Below are positions 8,567-17,218 of a stretch of DNA of 57,507 nt, piece after piece. Location of the stretch: assembly GCA_004294385.1 (NCBI GenBank), contig REAP01000064.1:1-57507 (forward strand), in the 5' to 3' direction. How positions within the stretch are numbered: the first letter of the stretch is position 1; every line of letters begins with the position of its first letter. The position numbers and the translations under genes are program-made. The DNA comes from Oscillatoriales cyanobacterium (GTDB lineage Bacteria; Cyanobacteriota; Cyanobacteriia; Cyanobacteriales; Microcoleaceae). The notes beneath the pieces are model-generated. The model ran no database searches and was not told where the DNA came from. It saw only the letters and a program-made list of their open reading frames with translations.

Positions 8567-9229
8567 CTAACTTTGAGGGGGTTTGTACCCCCTTTCCAGG
8601 GCGAATTTTACGAGCTGAGCCCGATTTTCTATCTGTAACTTGCTGAAAATGCTGCCCAAATGAGCTTGGACAGTTCTGGGGCTAATAAACAGTCGATGGC
8701 TAATTTGTTTGTTCGTGTAGCCCTGAATAACTTCCCAAAAAACTCTTTCCTCTGCTGGGGTTAAAGGCAAAGGTGCTGGTGGCGCTACTGGCAGAATTTT
8801 TGGTTCCACCGTCAGTGCGGTAGAATTTTGCAGGAGTCGGACAATTTCGGCATGAATGCGGTGAGAGCGTTCTAACTGCCCTTTGACCTTAGCTAATATT
8901 TCTTCAGACTGAAAAGGTTTGACTAAATAATCATCAGCTCCGATCGAATGACCTTCAACTTTTGATTCTATCTCGCCTTGACCTGACAAAAATATAAACG
9001 GCATCAACTGTCCCAAACGGGTATTTCGCAAGCGGCGACAAAACTCAAAGCCGTCCATTTCGGGCATCATGACATCAGAAATCACCAAGTCTGGGGGGTC
9101 ACTTTCAAAAATCGAGAGTGCTTCAATGCCAGAAGTGGCGGATTGAACCCGGTATCCTTGGCTTTCCAAGTACATTGCTAAGACTGTTTGACAGTCTGCT
9201 TCATCGTCAACAACTAATATTCTTTCCAT
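8567..9229 (-). CDS. Response regulator, receiver + LuxR-type HTH
   Basis: A 220-aa two-domain transcription factor. The receiver domain (about 1-120) begins ILVVDDEAD, has the phospho-acceptor Asp at residue 52 in VISDVMMPEMDGFEF, and the conserved Lys in DYLVKPF. The NarL/FixJ-type HTH (about 150-215) reads LTPAEERVFWEVIQGYTNKQISHRLFI... with TVQAHLGSIFSKL as the recognition region. It is 67 bp from the EAL response regulator on the same strand, so the two may be co-transcribed. No histidine kinase lies nearby. Its position next to the polysaccharide genes suggests, but does not prove, control of them. Confidence 0.93.
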   Translation of the reverse strand: MERILVVDDEADCQTVLAMYLESQGYRVQSATSGIEALSIFESDPPDLVISDVMMPEMDGFEFCRRLRNTRLGQLMPFIFLSGQGEIESKVEGHSIGADDYLVKPFQSEEILAKVKGQLERSHRIHAEIVRLLQNSTALTVEPKILPVAPPAPLPLTPAEERVFWEVIQGYTNKQISHRLFISPRTVQAHLGSIFSKLQIENRAQLVKFALERGYKPPQS

Positions 9230-9296
9230 GCCAGAGTTGCACCAAGTCGTGTTGACAGTTATTGCAACTGTAACTCGTGAATCTCAAATCTCAAAT

Positions 9297-10643
9297 CTAA
9301 AATCTCAAATCGGCTGACATTGGGAGGTTTTTAGATTTTTCTCGATCGGAAAGAGGTGCAAAAGAGATCATCTGACTAGATACTGTCGCCAGTGGCGACT
9401 CGAACGAATGCTGGTGTGTTACCAACAAATTTTCAAATATTGGTGCTGGTTGGGGACGACTGAACAGGTATCCTTGCATGATGTCGCACTGGTGCTTCTT
9501 CAAAAAAGCTAGTTCGGCTTCTGTTTCTACTCCTTCAGCAATGACGGTCATGTTTAGACTGTGACCGAGTAAAATCACAGCAGTAGTGATAGCAGCATTT
9601 TGAGCATCTTCGTTGGCGTTGCGGACAAAAATGCGATCGATCTTTAAGCTGTCAAAAGCAAATTGCTTGAGATACCCTAAAGTAGCATAGCCGGTACCGA
9701 AGTCGTCAACAGCAATCCGAATGCCTAGAGCTTTGAGTTCATTGAGAGTAGCGCCTGCGACAGTAGCATTTTCGACCAAAGCACTTTCGGTCATTTCTAG
9801 CTCTAAATTGGAAGGATCCAAACCAGTAGTTTCGAGGATTTGGACGATTCGCGCCTTGAGTTGGGGGTCTGACAACTGTCGCGCGGACAAATTTACTGAT
9901 ATCCTGAAGGGCGAAAACCCAGCTTCTAGCCAACTAGCGGCTTGAGCGCAAGCTGAAAGCAGTACCCATTCTCCAATCTGAATAATTAAGCCTGTTTGTT
10001 CTGCGAGGGGAATAAATTCCATTGGAGAAATTATACCTCGATCGGGATTTTGCCAGCGTACCAAAGCTTCTGCACCGATAATTTGTCCGGTGGCAATATC
10101 TACTTGAGGCTGATAGTATACCTGAAACTCACCTTGTGCCAAAGCGCGACGCAACAAAGCTTCCAAAGCCAATTTTTCAGGACAGACAGGCTTGAGGGTG
10201 GTTGAGTCGTTTACTAAATCGTTGAGTCTGGCTTCTGCTTGCTGGAGTGCGACAGTCAAGGGTTGAGTAATACTATGTCGTTTCCAGACGCGAGAGGAAA
10301 TCGCTCCCAGTAATTCTGCTTTAGTGAAGGGCTTGGTCAAATAGTCATCTCCCCCCAATTCCATCCCTCGGCGAAAATCCGCTTTGGCACCTTGAGCCGT
10401 GAGAAAAATAAATGGAATTGTCGCAGCTAGGGAGTTTTGGCGTAGAGTCCGCAACACCTCATAACCATCGAGTTCCGGCATCTGCACATCGCACAAAATT
10501 AAATCGGGAATTTCCGAAAGTGCCATCTGGACGCCTACTCGACCATTTTGGGCGACAATGACCCGATAGTTTTGAGATTCCAGGAGTTGCACAAGAGTTT
10601 CCCGGATTAATTCGTCGTCTTCAATGACCAAAATTTTGAGCAT
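9297..10643 (-). CDS. Response regulator with EAL-domain (c-di-GMP phosphodiesterase)
   Basis: The receiver domain starts MLKILVIEDDELIRETL, with phospho-acceptor Asp52 (ILCDVQMPELDG) and Lys in DYLTKPF. The EAL domain (about residues 160-410) carries the signature residues: AEALVRW, SVNLSARQL, ELEMTESALV, DDFGTGYATLGYL, LKIDRIFV and AEGVETEAEL. It should therefore be an active phosphodiesterase that hydrolyses c-di-GMP, not a degenerate one. I take the ATG at 10643 as start; an in-frame ATG at 10751 would add 36 residues of unrelated, partly hydrophobic sequence before the receiver. It is likely co-transcribed with the LuxR-type regulator downstream and may tune EPS production or motility. 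Confidence 0.92.
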   Translation of the reverse strand: MLKILVIEDDELIRETLVQLLESQNYRVIVAQNGRVGVQMALSEIPDLILCDVQMPELDGYEVLRTLRQNSLAATIPFIFLTAQGAKADFRRGMELGGDDYLTKPFTKAELLGAISSRVWKRHSITQPLTVALQQAEARLNDLVNDSTTLKPVCPEKLALEALLRRALAQGEFQVYYQPQVDIATGQIIGAEALVRWQNPDRGIISPMEFIPLAEQTGLIIQIGEWVLLSACAQAASWLEAGFSPFRISVNLSARQLSDPQLKARIVQILETTGLDPSNLELEMTESALVENATVAGATLNELKALGIRIAVDDFGTGYATLGYLKQFAFDSLKIDRIFVRNANEDAQNAAITTAVILLGHSLNMTVIAEGVETEAELAFLKKHQCDIMQGYLFSRPQPAPIFENLLVTHQHSFESPLATVSSQMISFAPLSDREKSKNLPMSADLRF

Positions 10644-10764
10644 GATACTTATATAACAGATGGCACTATATATACTGAAGCTGACTAACACTAGCATAGT
10701 AAAATTATCGACTGGCTGATTAGGCCAATTAGCCAATATATGATTAGCCATTTAGCTAATCATA

Positions 10765-11445
10765 TTACTTGAGGTGGCTAGTCACAGTAGAGCGATGGGC
10801 GATCAGTGCGATCGCGCCTACCATGATTTTATGCTCTTGCACCTGAATTCGAGCGTGCAGAGTTTCTGCGGTATCATCGGGCAATATGGGTACTGCTGCT
10901 TGCATTAAAATTGGGCCACTGTCAACTTCTAAATGGGCGATATGCACTGTACATCCAGTGATTTTTACTTTGGCTGCAAGGGCTTGTTCAACGGATCTAA
11001 TTCCTGGGAAACTAGGTAGTAAACTGGGATGAATGTTAATAACTTGGTCGGGGAAAGCATCGAGTAAAACTTGGGTAACTATTCGCATCCAGCCTGCCAT
11101 GATTACCCATTTGACATCGTATTCTTGGAATGTTTTGACAATTTGTGTGTCTAATTCTTCGCGTTTTTTGTGGTCGCGGTGATTGAGCAAGATTGAGGGA
11201 ATTCCGTATTTCTCGGCTCGTGCTGCGGCTTTGGCTCCGGGGTTGTTGTAAATTAATACTTGGACTTGAGCGTTGAGCTGTTGGTTTTGGATGGCTTGGG
11301 CAATCACTTCAAAGTTACTGCCACTTCCTGATGCTAGAATTCCTAGTTTTAATGGATCGCTAATATCAGTATTTTTTGCGGTTTTGGCGGTAGGAATTGC
11401 GGGAACAATCAAACAATCTCTGGAATTAGTATTTGCTGCTATCAT
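10765..11445 (-). CDS. purN: Phosphoribosylglycinamide formyltransferase (GART)
   Basis: Catalyses the third step of de novo purine synthesis, moving the formyl group of 10-formyl-THF to GAR in the cytoplasm. The 226-aa protein has the N-terminal LGILASGSGSNFEVIAQAI loop, the catalytic region INIHPSLLPSFPG (Asn and His of the N...H...D triad), GCTVHIAHLEVDSGPIL with the catalytic Asp, and the closing ETLHARIQVQEHKI. An N-terminal extension of about 33 residues before the first strand, typical in cyanobacteria, could shorten if a later start is used. Neighbours are unrelated; no operon is evident. Confidence 0.95.
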   Translation of the reverse strand: MIAANTNSRDCLIVPAIPTAKTAKNTDISDPLKLGILASGSGSNFEVIAQAIQNQQLNAQVQVLIYNNPGAKAAARAEKYGIPSILLNHRDHKKREELDTQIVKTFQEYDVKWVIMAGWMRIVTQVLLDAFPDQVINIHPSLLPSFPGIRSVEQALAAKVKITGCTVHIAHLEVDSGPILMQAAVPILPDDTAETLHARIQVQEHKIMVGAIALIAHRSTVTSHLK

Positions 11446-11559
11446 ATTTTTTTAACCGTTACATCAAGGAGGAAGTAATATTGTTTACGATTGGATCGGA
11501 ATGATTTAACCGCAGAGAACGCAGAGGACACAGAGTTAGAGAATAGAGAATTATACCAC

Positions 11560-12144
11560 CTACAGCGAGTGCTCTGGTCGATCGGCAAAAAAATCATCCC
11601 TGAGAATGGAATAAATTTTGAGATCCCAATATCCATCTTTGACAAATAGCTGCTGTCGCAATATTCCTTCTAATTGCATCCCTACTTTTTCCATGACGCG
11701 GGCGGAAGCAAGATTGTTGACTTCACATTTTGCCTCAATTCTATTCAACATCATTTCCCGAAATCCGAATTCTACAATTGCATTGACAGCCTCACTGGTG
11801 TATCCTTGATTCCAATATTTGCTCCCAAGCGCGTATCCAATTTCAGCACGACTATTTATCATACTCCATCCGACATATCCACAAGTGCCGATAAATTTTT
11901 TCTCGGCTTTATGAACTATTCCCCAATCTACAAGTTCTCGTTTTTTGTACATTTTTAGCAGGGATTTTATAAAATATTTAGTGTCTTCGATGGAGGTATG
12001 AGTTGACCAGGTTGTGTATTCTGATACTTGGGGATCTGAGCCATACTCAAACATATCGCTGGCATCGTTTAAAGTGATTTTTCTGAGCAGCAGTCTCTCA
12101 GTTTCTATAGTGGGTAAATTTGATAGTATATCTAGAGGCTGCAT
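11560..12144 (-). CDS. GNAT-family N-acetyltransferase (RimJ/RimL-like)
   Basis: A 194-aa GNAT protein. It opens with IETERLLLRKITLNDASDMFEY, the usual start of the RimJ/RimL-like branch. The acetyl-CoA loop is in GSKYWNQGYTSEAVNAIVEFGF, and the late NLASARVMEKVGMQLEG matches motif B. Members acetylate N-termini of ribosomal proteins, or small molecules; the substrate here is unknown. It is isolated, divergent from the ABC permease gene (12204) with only 59 bp between starts. Confidence 0.9.
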   Translation of the reverse strand: MQPLDILSNLPTIETERLLLRKITLNDASDMFEYGSDPQVSEYTTWSTHTSIEDTKYFIKSLLKMYKKRELVDWGIVHKAEKKFIGTCGYVGWSMINSRAEIGYALGSKYWNQGYTSEAVNAIVEFGFREMMLNRIEAKCEVNNLASARVMEKVGMQLEGILRQQLFVKDGYWDLKIYSILRDDFFADRPEHSL

Positions 12145-12203
12145 TTTGAGATTGAGCTGTATTATGGTAAACTTTAAGACTAAAAGATAAATTTTACAAG
12201 CTA

Positions 12204-13094
12204 ATGGTTCCGATTAAATCTGGGCGTTTTAACTGGTTGGACAATCCTGCGATCGCAGCTTGGACTTTTTTGGCCCCAGCTTTGTTGTTTTTGGGTACTT
12301 TTTTGATTTACCCGATCGCCTATTTATTCTACCTCAGCTTTACCAGTGGCAGTTTTACGCGATCGGGAATACATTTTATCGGCTTGAAAAATTATTGGCG
12401 TTTAGTCACTAACCCGGATTTCTGGCAAGTCCTTCAAAATACCATTTATTTTGCTACTTTTACGGTCATTCCCAGTATAGTCATTCCTTTGGGTTTGGCA
12501 GTTTTGCTAAATCGCTCGTTTGCTTGGCGAGGAATTCTCCGCACTGCCTATTTTGTGCCTTCGATTACGTCGCTAGTGGCGGTTGGCTTGGGTTGGCGGT
12601 GGCTGTTTCAAGCTGATGGCCCGGTGAATGGGCTATTGATCGCGATCGGCTTAAATCCGATACCTTGGCTCAGTAGCACAGTTTGGGCAATGCCAGTCAT
12701 CATTCTGCTGAGTATTTGGAAACAATTAGGCTTTAATATGGTAGTATTTTTGGCAGGATTGCAGGCAATTCCGGTCAATCGCTACGAAGCTGCTGAATTG
12801 GATGGGGCTGATGCTTGGCAACAATTTTGGTACATTACTTTACCGGGTTTGCGATCGACTTTGGTGTTTGCTACTGTCACTACTGCTATTTTTACGCTGC
12901 GAAGTTTTGAGCAAGTTTATGTGATCACTGGCGGCGGCCCTTTGAATTCTACTAATCTGCTAGTTTATTATATTTACGATCAGGCTTTTTCACAATTTGA
13001 TTTTGGTTATGCAGCAGCAGCGGCTACTTTGTTGATGGCTGTGGCTTTGGGATTGGTTTATTTGCAACTAAAGGTTTGGGGGGAAGATTCTTGA
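12204..13094 (+). CDS. Sugar ABC transporter permease (MalF-type), orphan
   Basis: A 296-aa inner-membrane permease with six hydrophobic spans. The EAA loop that contacts the ATPase reads EAAELDGADAWQQFWYITLPGLR, and LNSTNLLVYYIYDQAFSQFDFGYAAAAATLL is typical of the MalF/UgpA group (CUT1). It would pair with a MalG-type permease, an ATPase and a substrate-binding lipoprotein; none is encoded here, so its partners must lie elsewhere, as is common in cyanobacteria. It begins ATGGTTCCGATTAAA. Confidence 0.92.
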   Translation: MVPIKSGRFNWLDNPAIAAWTFLAPALLFLGTFLIYPIAYLFYLSFTSGSFTRSGIHFIGLKNYWRLVTNPDFWQVLQNTIYFATFTVIPSIVIPLGLAVLLNRSFAWRGILRTAYFVPSITSLVAVGLGWRWLFQADGPVNGLLIAIGLNPIPWLSSTVWAMPVIILLSIWKQLGFNMVVFLAGLQAIPVNRYEAAELDGADAWQQFWYITLPGLRSTLVFATVTTAIFTLRSFEQVYVITGGGPLNSTNLLVYYIYDQAFSQFDFGYAAAAATLLMAVALGLVYLQLKVWGEDS

Positions 13095-13097
13095 GTT

Positions 13098-13275
13098 GGC
13101 TGGGGGCGGGTTTATTGAGATTGTTGAGATTTACGGTTGGGTGAGTGAGGGCGGGTTTATTGAGGTTGTTGATACTTGTTAGATATTTTTGGTGAACCCG
13201 CCCCTACATAATTATTGACATTGGTGAACCCGCCCCTACATAATTATTGACATTAGTGGAGGCGGGTTTGTTTGA
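13098..13275. repeat. Dispersed 'gaacccgcccctaca' repeat with a 32-bp tandem duplication
   Basis: Two exact 32-bp units (13191-13222 and 13223-13254) contain ggtgaacccgcccctaca. They are preceded by two gcgggttta-containing copies in the opposite sense (about 13105 and 13152). The same family is at 56555-56745 and 57395-57507. The block follows the permease stop codon. Confidence 0.85.
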
Positions 13276-13318
13276 ATTTCGGGAACAGCAGAGGAATACT
13301 AAAATTCAGGTTGCAGAA

Positions 13319-13465
13319 CTATTCAATGATATGGAAATAGTAGGCTGCAACTAGAAAATTGATACCTAGTAGTACCAAAAACCACGCCATCCGAAAGGTG
13401 TAAGGTGGCTTGCCCGTTTTCATGACGGATTCGGATTTTAATTGATTCTTCGCTATCTCTGCCAT
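13319..13465 (-). CDS. 48-aa single-helix membrane protein, Psb35-like (tentative)
   Basis: The frame reads M-A-E-I-A-K-N at the start and PPYTFRMAWFLVLLGINFLV... to FHIIE at the end. A strong AGGAG lies about 10 nt upstream of the ATG (around 13474-13478). It has a soluble N-terminus of about 25 residues and one transmembrane helix with conserved-looking aromatic residues. Small one-helix proteins of this look are thylakoid photosystem factors in cyanobacteria. I recall Psb35 (Ssl2148), which stabilises the CP47 module of photosystem II, as similar, but that identity is from memory and uncertain. The good ribosome-binding site and coherent topology make it a real gene. Confidence 0.65.
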   Translation of the reverse strand: MAEIAKNQLKSESVMKTGKPPYTFRMAWFLVLLGINFLVAAYYFHIIE

Positions 13466-13584
13466 AAGTCAAACTCCTAATAAATATGTGACTGTATTTA
13501 CCACAAATAGCAGAGAGCGTCGCACATTGGCATTCTCTAGGGTTACTTTTTGTAACTTTGAATCTGTACCGATCGAGATTAGTT

Positions 13585-14643
13585 TCAATCGCTCTCTCCG
13601 GCGTGGTAGGAACTGCGGACGAGAGGGCCCGATCGCACTTGCTGAAAACCCATCTCCCTGGCTATCCCCCCCAAATGGTCAAATTCAGCGGGAGTCCAGT
13701 ATTTTCGCACGGGGAGGTGTTCTAGAGATGGTCTCATGTATTGACCGAGGGTGAGTCGATCGCACTTCGCATCCCGCAAATCGGCCATCGCTTCGACTAT
13801 TTCAGCTTCGGTTTCCCCGTGGCCCAACATCAAACCGGATTTGGTGGGAATGCTGGGGTCAAATTGCTTGACAATGCGGAGAACGTCGATCGAGCGATCG
13901 TACTTGGCTCCCCTCCGCACAACCCCTTGCAACCTGCGTACTGTCTCAATATTGTGGTTGTAACAAGCTGGTTTAGCGGCTACGACTGTCTGGATTCGCG
14001 ATCGTTGCAATTCATCTAGGGGGAGGGCGGGCACGGGGAGGGCGGGCACGGGGGCACCGCCCCTACTGGTTTGGGTGTCGGGTACGGGGAGGGCGGGCAC
14101 GGGGAGGGCGGGCACGGGGGCACCGCCCCTACTGGTTTGGTCGGTGGAAACCACACCTCCCCAAAAATCTGGTGTTAGTACCTCAATTTGAGTATGCGGG
14201 TTGAGAAGGCGGATTTGGGCGATCGTGATGGCAAACCAACCAGCACCACCATCGGGTAAATCGTCCCTGGCCACCGAAGTCAGCACGGCATAGCGCAAAC
14301 CCAGCAGACTTACTGCTTCGGCTACTTTTTGCGGTTCTTCGGGGTCGAGGGGCATGGGAGAATGACCTTTATCTACTTGACAAAATGCACAGGCGCGGGT
14401 ACAAGTTGGGCCCATTAACAAAAAAGTTGCGGTTTTTTGGGCATAACATTCTGCGCGGTTGGGGCATCTGCCTTCCTCGCAAATTGTGTGAATTTGCCGC
14501 TGTTTAATGATTTTTTGGACTTCGGAGAGTTCGCTAGCTTTGCCGATGGGGCGACGCAGCCACTCTGGCATCTGCTCAATTTCAGCACGCATTTGGGAGG
14601 CAATTGATTTGGCTGCGGGAGTTTGAGGGGTTTGGAGTGGCAT
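13585..14643 (-). CDS. lipA: Lipoyl synthase with an in-frame repeat insertion
   Basis: A radical-SAM enzyme that inserts two sulfurs into octanoyl groups on E2 and GcvH proteins. The auxiliary-cluster cysteines are at 55, 60 and 66 ([12 protein letters not shown]), and the radical-SAM CxxxCxxC at 81, 85 and 88 (CTRACAFC). The late [17 protein letters not shown] and terminal RSSYHAGE, with the conserved RSS serine, are present, so the enzyme looks complete. It has 352 aa, against roughly 290-300 for the family. The excess is at residues 169-210, between VLTPDFWGG and the [13 protein letters not shown] segment, as two 22-residue Pro/Ala-rich units ([18 protein letters not shown]). These are translated from a 66-bp direct repeat. 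The insertion falls in a loop and keeps the frame, so function may persist. Confidence 0.93.
   Translation of the reverse strand: MPLQTPQTPAAKSIASQMRAEIEQMPEWLRRPIGKASELSEVQKIIKQRQIHTICEEGRCPNRAECYAQKTATFLLMGPTCTRACAFCQVDKGHSPMPLDPEEPQKVAEAVSLLGLRYAVLTSVARDDLPDGGAGWFAITIAQIRLLNPHTQIEVLTPDFWGGVVSTDQTSRGGAPVPALPVPALPVPDTQTSRGGAPVPALPVPALPLDELQRSRIQTVVAAKPACYNHNIETVRRLQGVVRRGAKYDRSIDVLRIVKQFDPSIPTKSGLMLGHGETEAEIVEAMADLRDAKCDRLTLGQYMRPSLEHLPVRKYWTPAEFDHLGGIAREMGFQQVRSGPLVRSSYHAGESD
14020..14140. repeat. Two 55-bp GC-rich repeats (66-bp period) inside lipA
   Basis: Identical 55-bp units at 14020-14074 and 14086-14140, joined by 11 bp. Each contains two gggggcgggcac-like 15-mers and the phrase caccgcccctactggtttgg. 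Composition and wording (cgcccctac) resemble the intergenic repeats of this genome rather than lipA coding sequence. The 66-bp period is a multiple of three and no stop occurs in the lipA frame. Confidence 0.9.
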
Positions 14644-15005
14644 ACAATTAAGTGCGATCGCGGTTAATACTTTCGATCGTATCTGAAATCAAACTCTCTG
14701 AACTTTTGGGAATCATACCTGCCGTTAACCCCAAAAAATTAAAATCGTCCCTACTTGTAGTAAAAGCTAAAGTGTTGGGTAGGTCTTATGGAACGGTAAA
14801 ATTCTGTTAGATATATACTAAAGATTGCAAATCATCACCGAAAGGCGAGCGGGAAGCCCCGCCTTTCAAGGTCGGGGAGGAACGCGACTGCAACTTCAGT
14901 CGCTGATATCTTTCTCAAGAATCAATCTTTTGATATCCGCGTCAAGAATCCCCGTCTATGAAAGGGCTGGGGAGTATCAATCATTCATTACTGAAGGAGT
15001 CCGTC
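14644..15005. other. Intergenic stretch with an IS605-like end and the response-regulator RBS
   Basis: It contains the hairpin cluster at 14843-14903 described separately, a GATATC inverted pair further on (about 14905-14938), and an AAGGAG at 14994-14999 that serves the GTG start at 15006. No other gene is visible. Confidence 0.5.
14843..14903 (+). mobile_element. Relic of an IS200/IS605 (tnpB) right end, omegaRNA-like hairpins
   Basis: The region has the wording typical of tnpB 3' ends, gggaagccccgcctttcaag followed by gtcggggagg. In one reading frame it gives RAGSPAFQG, the kind of C-terminal peptide seen in cyanobacterial TnpB. Stems: aaaggcg with cgccttt (7 bp), an alternative ccccg...cgggg pairing, and a 7-bp hairpin at 14884-14890 / 14897-14903. 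No transposase or tnpB body remains upstream. In intact elements this end encodes the TnpB guide RNA scaffold. The identification is by resemblance only. Confidence 0.45.
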
Positions 15006-15566
15006 GTGGCTGGTCAAAAAATCTTAGTCATCGATGACAGTAAAGTCATCCGCGTCCGAGTCCGAGAGATGTTACCCCAAGGTAACTTTGAAGTTCTAGA
15101 AGCAAAAGATGGGGAAGAAGGATTAAAGCTGATTCGTCAAGCTCGTCCCAGTCTAATTATGTTAGATTTCCTACTGCCCAAGGTTAGTGGTTGGGAAGTG
15201 TATCAAAAAGTTCAAGCCCATCCCGAACTTTCCAAGATACCCTTGGTAATCATGTCTGGGCGGGAAGAAGAGGTAATGGAGAAAATTCCTAAACCCTTTG
15301 AGAAGCATTTTTTTGCGTTTATTGCCAAACCCTTTGAGAAAAAACAACTCACTGAGGCGATTAAATCAGCGATGGTATTGGCTAAAAAGAAACCAGTACC
15401 AGAAGCCCCTGCTACCGCTGCTGCACCCGCATCTGGATCTGGTGGCACCGCTGAACTTCAGGCGATGACCCAGAAAATGGTGAAAATGCAGGCGGAAATT
15501 GATGCACTCAAGAAACAAATGACTCAGGTGATTACGATCATCAAGCAAATGAAAGCGGCGAAATAA
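15006..15566 (+). CDS. CheY-like response regulator with C-terminal coiled coil
   Basis: The receiver domain begins VAGQKILVIDDSKVIRVRV; the acceptor Asp is in LIMLDFLLPKVSGWEV, and the conserved Lys in FIAKPFEKKQL. After residue ~125 come a Lys/Pro/Ala/Gly-rich linker and a predicted coiled coil (MTQKMVKMQAEIDALKKQMTQVITIIKQM). No DNA-binding domain is present, so output is probably by protein contact. I choose the GTG at 15006 because AAGGAG sits 6 nt upstream and the domain starts right there; an ATG at 14958 would add 16 unrelated residues. A phospho-relay partner is not encoded nearby. Confidence 0.88.
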   Translation: MAGQKILVIDDSKVIRVRVREMLPQGNFEVLEAKDGEEGLKLIRQARPSLIMLDFLLPKVSGWEVYQKVQAHPELSKIPLVIMSGREEEVMEKIPKPFEKHFFAFIAKPFEKKQLTEAIKSAMVLAKKKPVPEAPATAAAPASGSGGTAELQAMTQKMVKMQAEIDALKKQMTQVITIIKQMKAAK

Positions 15567-15826
15567 TCCTGCTTTGTGAAGGCGGAAGCCAAAAGTCACA
15601 CCTTGAAACTTGATATTGCGTCTAAAGGTGTTTTCTTTGTTCCACAATCTTGTGGTATGTGGTTGAAGCGATCGCGATATGCAACTGGTTTTCACCCCGG
15701 TGAGAATATGAATTAACAGTTGAAAATCAAAACAGGGAGGAAAATATTCTTAATATTTAACTGAGCATTTTTATTTGCCGATCCTCCCGCACTCAACTAT
15801 CAACTCCTCAGTCTCATTTTTTGTTC

Positions 15827-16918
15827 ATGACTAACGACTATTCCGATTTTTTGCCTCAACTACGTGCCTCAACTGAGCAATTGTTGAAAAGATTAGACTG
15901 TTTCGATCAAGCACAGGTATTGGCGATCGGAGATTTGACCTTGGACGAGTTTGTTACCGGACAAGTAGAGCGAATTTCCCGCGAAGCACCTGTGTTGATT
16001 TTGCGCTACGAAAATACTCGGCAAGTACCGGGAGGTGGCGCAAATGCTGTCTATAATTTAGCCAAAATGGGAGGCAAAGTAAAAGTTGCTGGTTTGGTGG
16101 GAAAAGATGACCAAGGAAAGGCTTTGTGCGGTATTTTTGAGGCTGCGGGAATTGATACGGCGGGCATTTTCGTGGATTCGCAGCGTCCCACTGTCACGAA
16201 AACGCGCATTTCTGGACACGCGCGGCAGTCGGTGACTCAGCAAATTGTCAGAGTCGATCGCAAATCGGACGAGTTGCCGGATTTGGATTTGCAGTTACAA
16301 TTAGCAGATTATATCCGGCAGCAAATACCGATGGTAGATGCGGTGGTTTGTTCGGACTACGGCGATGGAGTTTTGACTAATTTGGCGATCGAATCGGCGG
16401 TGGTTCGTGGTAAAACAATTGTGGATGCTCAAACAAATTTGCAGCGATATTCTGGAGCAATGTTGTTTACTCCGAACTTGCCAGAAGCTGAACAAGCAGT
16501 AGGATATGCTATTAATAACTCTCAAACTTTAATGCAAGCAGGACGAGATTTATTGAATTTAACTCAAGCTCAAAAAATCCTGATTACTCGTGGCGATGAA
16601 GGAATGAGTTTATTTGAAAAATTGAATGGGGAAACCATCAAAAATTCACCACCGACCACATCTATTTGCGAAGATGGGGAGTTTTCTATTGAACGTTGGG
16701 ATATTCCGCCTTTTAATAAGACTGATGTATTTGATGTCACTGGTGCTGGAGATACAGTGGTAGCAGCTATGACTTTAGCTTTGTGCGTAGGTGCATCTGG
16801 TTGGGAAGCGGCGGTTTTGGGGAATTTGGCGGCTAGTATTGTGGTGCGTCAATTCGGTACGGCGACGACGACTGTAGAGGAAATGAAAGAAGCTTTGGAA
16901 GCGATGATTGCACTCTAA
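15827..16918 (+). CDS. HldE N-terminal-like sugar kinase (PfkB/ribokinase family)
   Basis: A 363-aa carbohydrate kinase close to the kinase half of HldE/RfaE (D-glycero-D-manno-heptose-7-phosphate kinase). Landmarks are IGDLTLDEFVTGQVERISREAPVLIL, the PGGGANAVYNLAKMG substrate loop, VSDYGDG-type motif (CSDYGDGVLTN), LITRGDEGMSLF and the catalytic anion-hole motif FDVTGAGDTVVAAM. The cytidylyltransferase half of bifunctional HldE is absent, as expected for a stand-alone kinase. It may supply activated heptose for surface glycans. The ATG at 15827 is preferred to a TTG two codons upstream. A clear terminator follows at 16941. Confidence 0.88.
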   Translation: MTNDYSDFLPQLRASTEQLLKRLDCFDQAQVLAIGDLTLDEFVTGQVERISREAPVLILRYENTRQVPGGGANAVYNLAKMGGKVKVAGLVGKDDQGKALCGIFEAAGIDTAGIFVDSQRPTVTKTRISGHARQSVTQQIVRVDRKSDELPDLDLQLQLADYIRQQIPMVDAVVCSDYGDGVLTNLAIESAVVRGKTIVDAQTNLQRYSGAMLFTPNLPEAEQAVGYAINNSQTLMQAGRDLLNLTQAQKILITRGDEGMSLFEKLNGETIKNSPPTTSICEDGEFSIERWDIPPFNKTDVFDVTGAGDTVVAAMTLALCVGASGWEAAVLGNLAASIVVRQFGTATTTVEEMKEALEAMIAL

Positions 16919-16940
16919 TGGACTAGCTTGAAAATATTAA

Positions 16941-16988
16941 ACCCAGAGTCCCAAATTCTTAAAGAGTTTGGAATTCTGGGTGTTTTGT
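16941..16988 (+). terminator. Rho-independent-type terminator after the HldE-like kinase
   Basis: An imperfect inverted repeat (acccagag...ttctgggt) with arms of about 18 nt, ending in gttttgtt. It lies 22 bp past the kinase stop codon and just before the convergent tRNA gene. Confidence 0.7.
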
Positions 16989-17005
16989 TAATTTTAAATT
17001 GAAAC

Positions 17006-17091
17006 GGAGAGGGTGGGATTTGAACCCACGTTGAAGTTGCCCCCAAAGTAGTTTTCGAGACTACCGCATTCAACCGCTCTGCCACCTCTCC
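17006..17091 (-). tRNA. trnS: tRNA-Ser(CGA)
   Basis: The minus strand folds as an 86-nt class II tRNA. The acceptor GGAGAGG pairs with CCTCTCC. The anticodon arm GTAGT-CTCGAAA-ACTAC gives anticodon CGA (codon UCG). A long variable arm (TTTGGGGGCAACTTCAACG region) identifies Ser, and the T-arm reads GTGGGTTCAAATCCCAC. CCA is not encoded. Confidence 0.96.
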
Positions 17092-17183
17092 AATTGGTTG
17101 GCTATTTTATAATAATTGCACAATGTTAGCTAAAAAGCAACCTTAAATTTTTAGTTGCAGTCACATCTTGACCGATGATCAAA

Positions 17184-17208
17184 AACAGGCAAGATGCCTG
17201 TTCCACAA
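17184..17208 (-). terminator. AACAGGC-family hairpin acting as comEC terminator
   Basis: Perfect 8-bp stem aacaggca / tgcctgtt around aga. On the minus strand it is followed by a T-run (TGCCTGTTTTTG), and it starts about 17 bp beyond the comEC stop. The attached ttccacaa tail marks it as a truncated member of the dispersed palindromic family at 601 and 40068. Confidence 0.6.
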
Positions 17209-17218
17209 ATGCCCATCT

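Noticed and set aside
14825..15037. 70-aa plus-strand frame (RAGSPAFQG...)
   Set aside because: Too short and partly overlapping the response regulator; treated as a tnpB relic instead.
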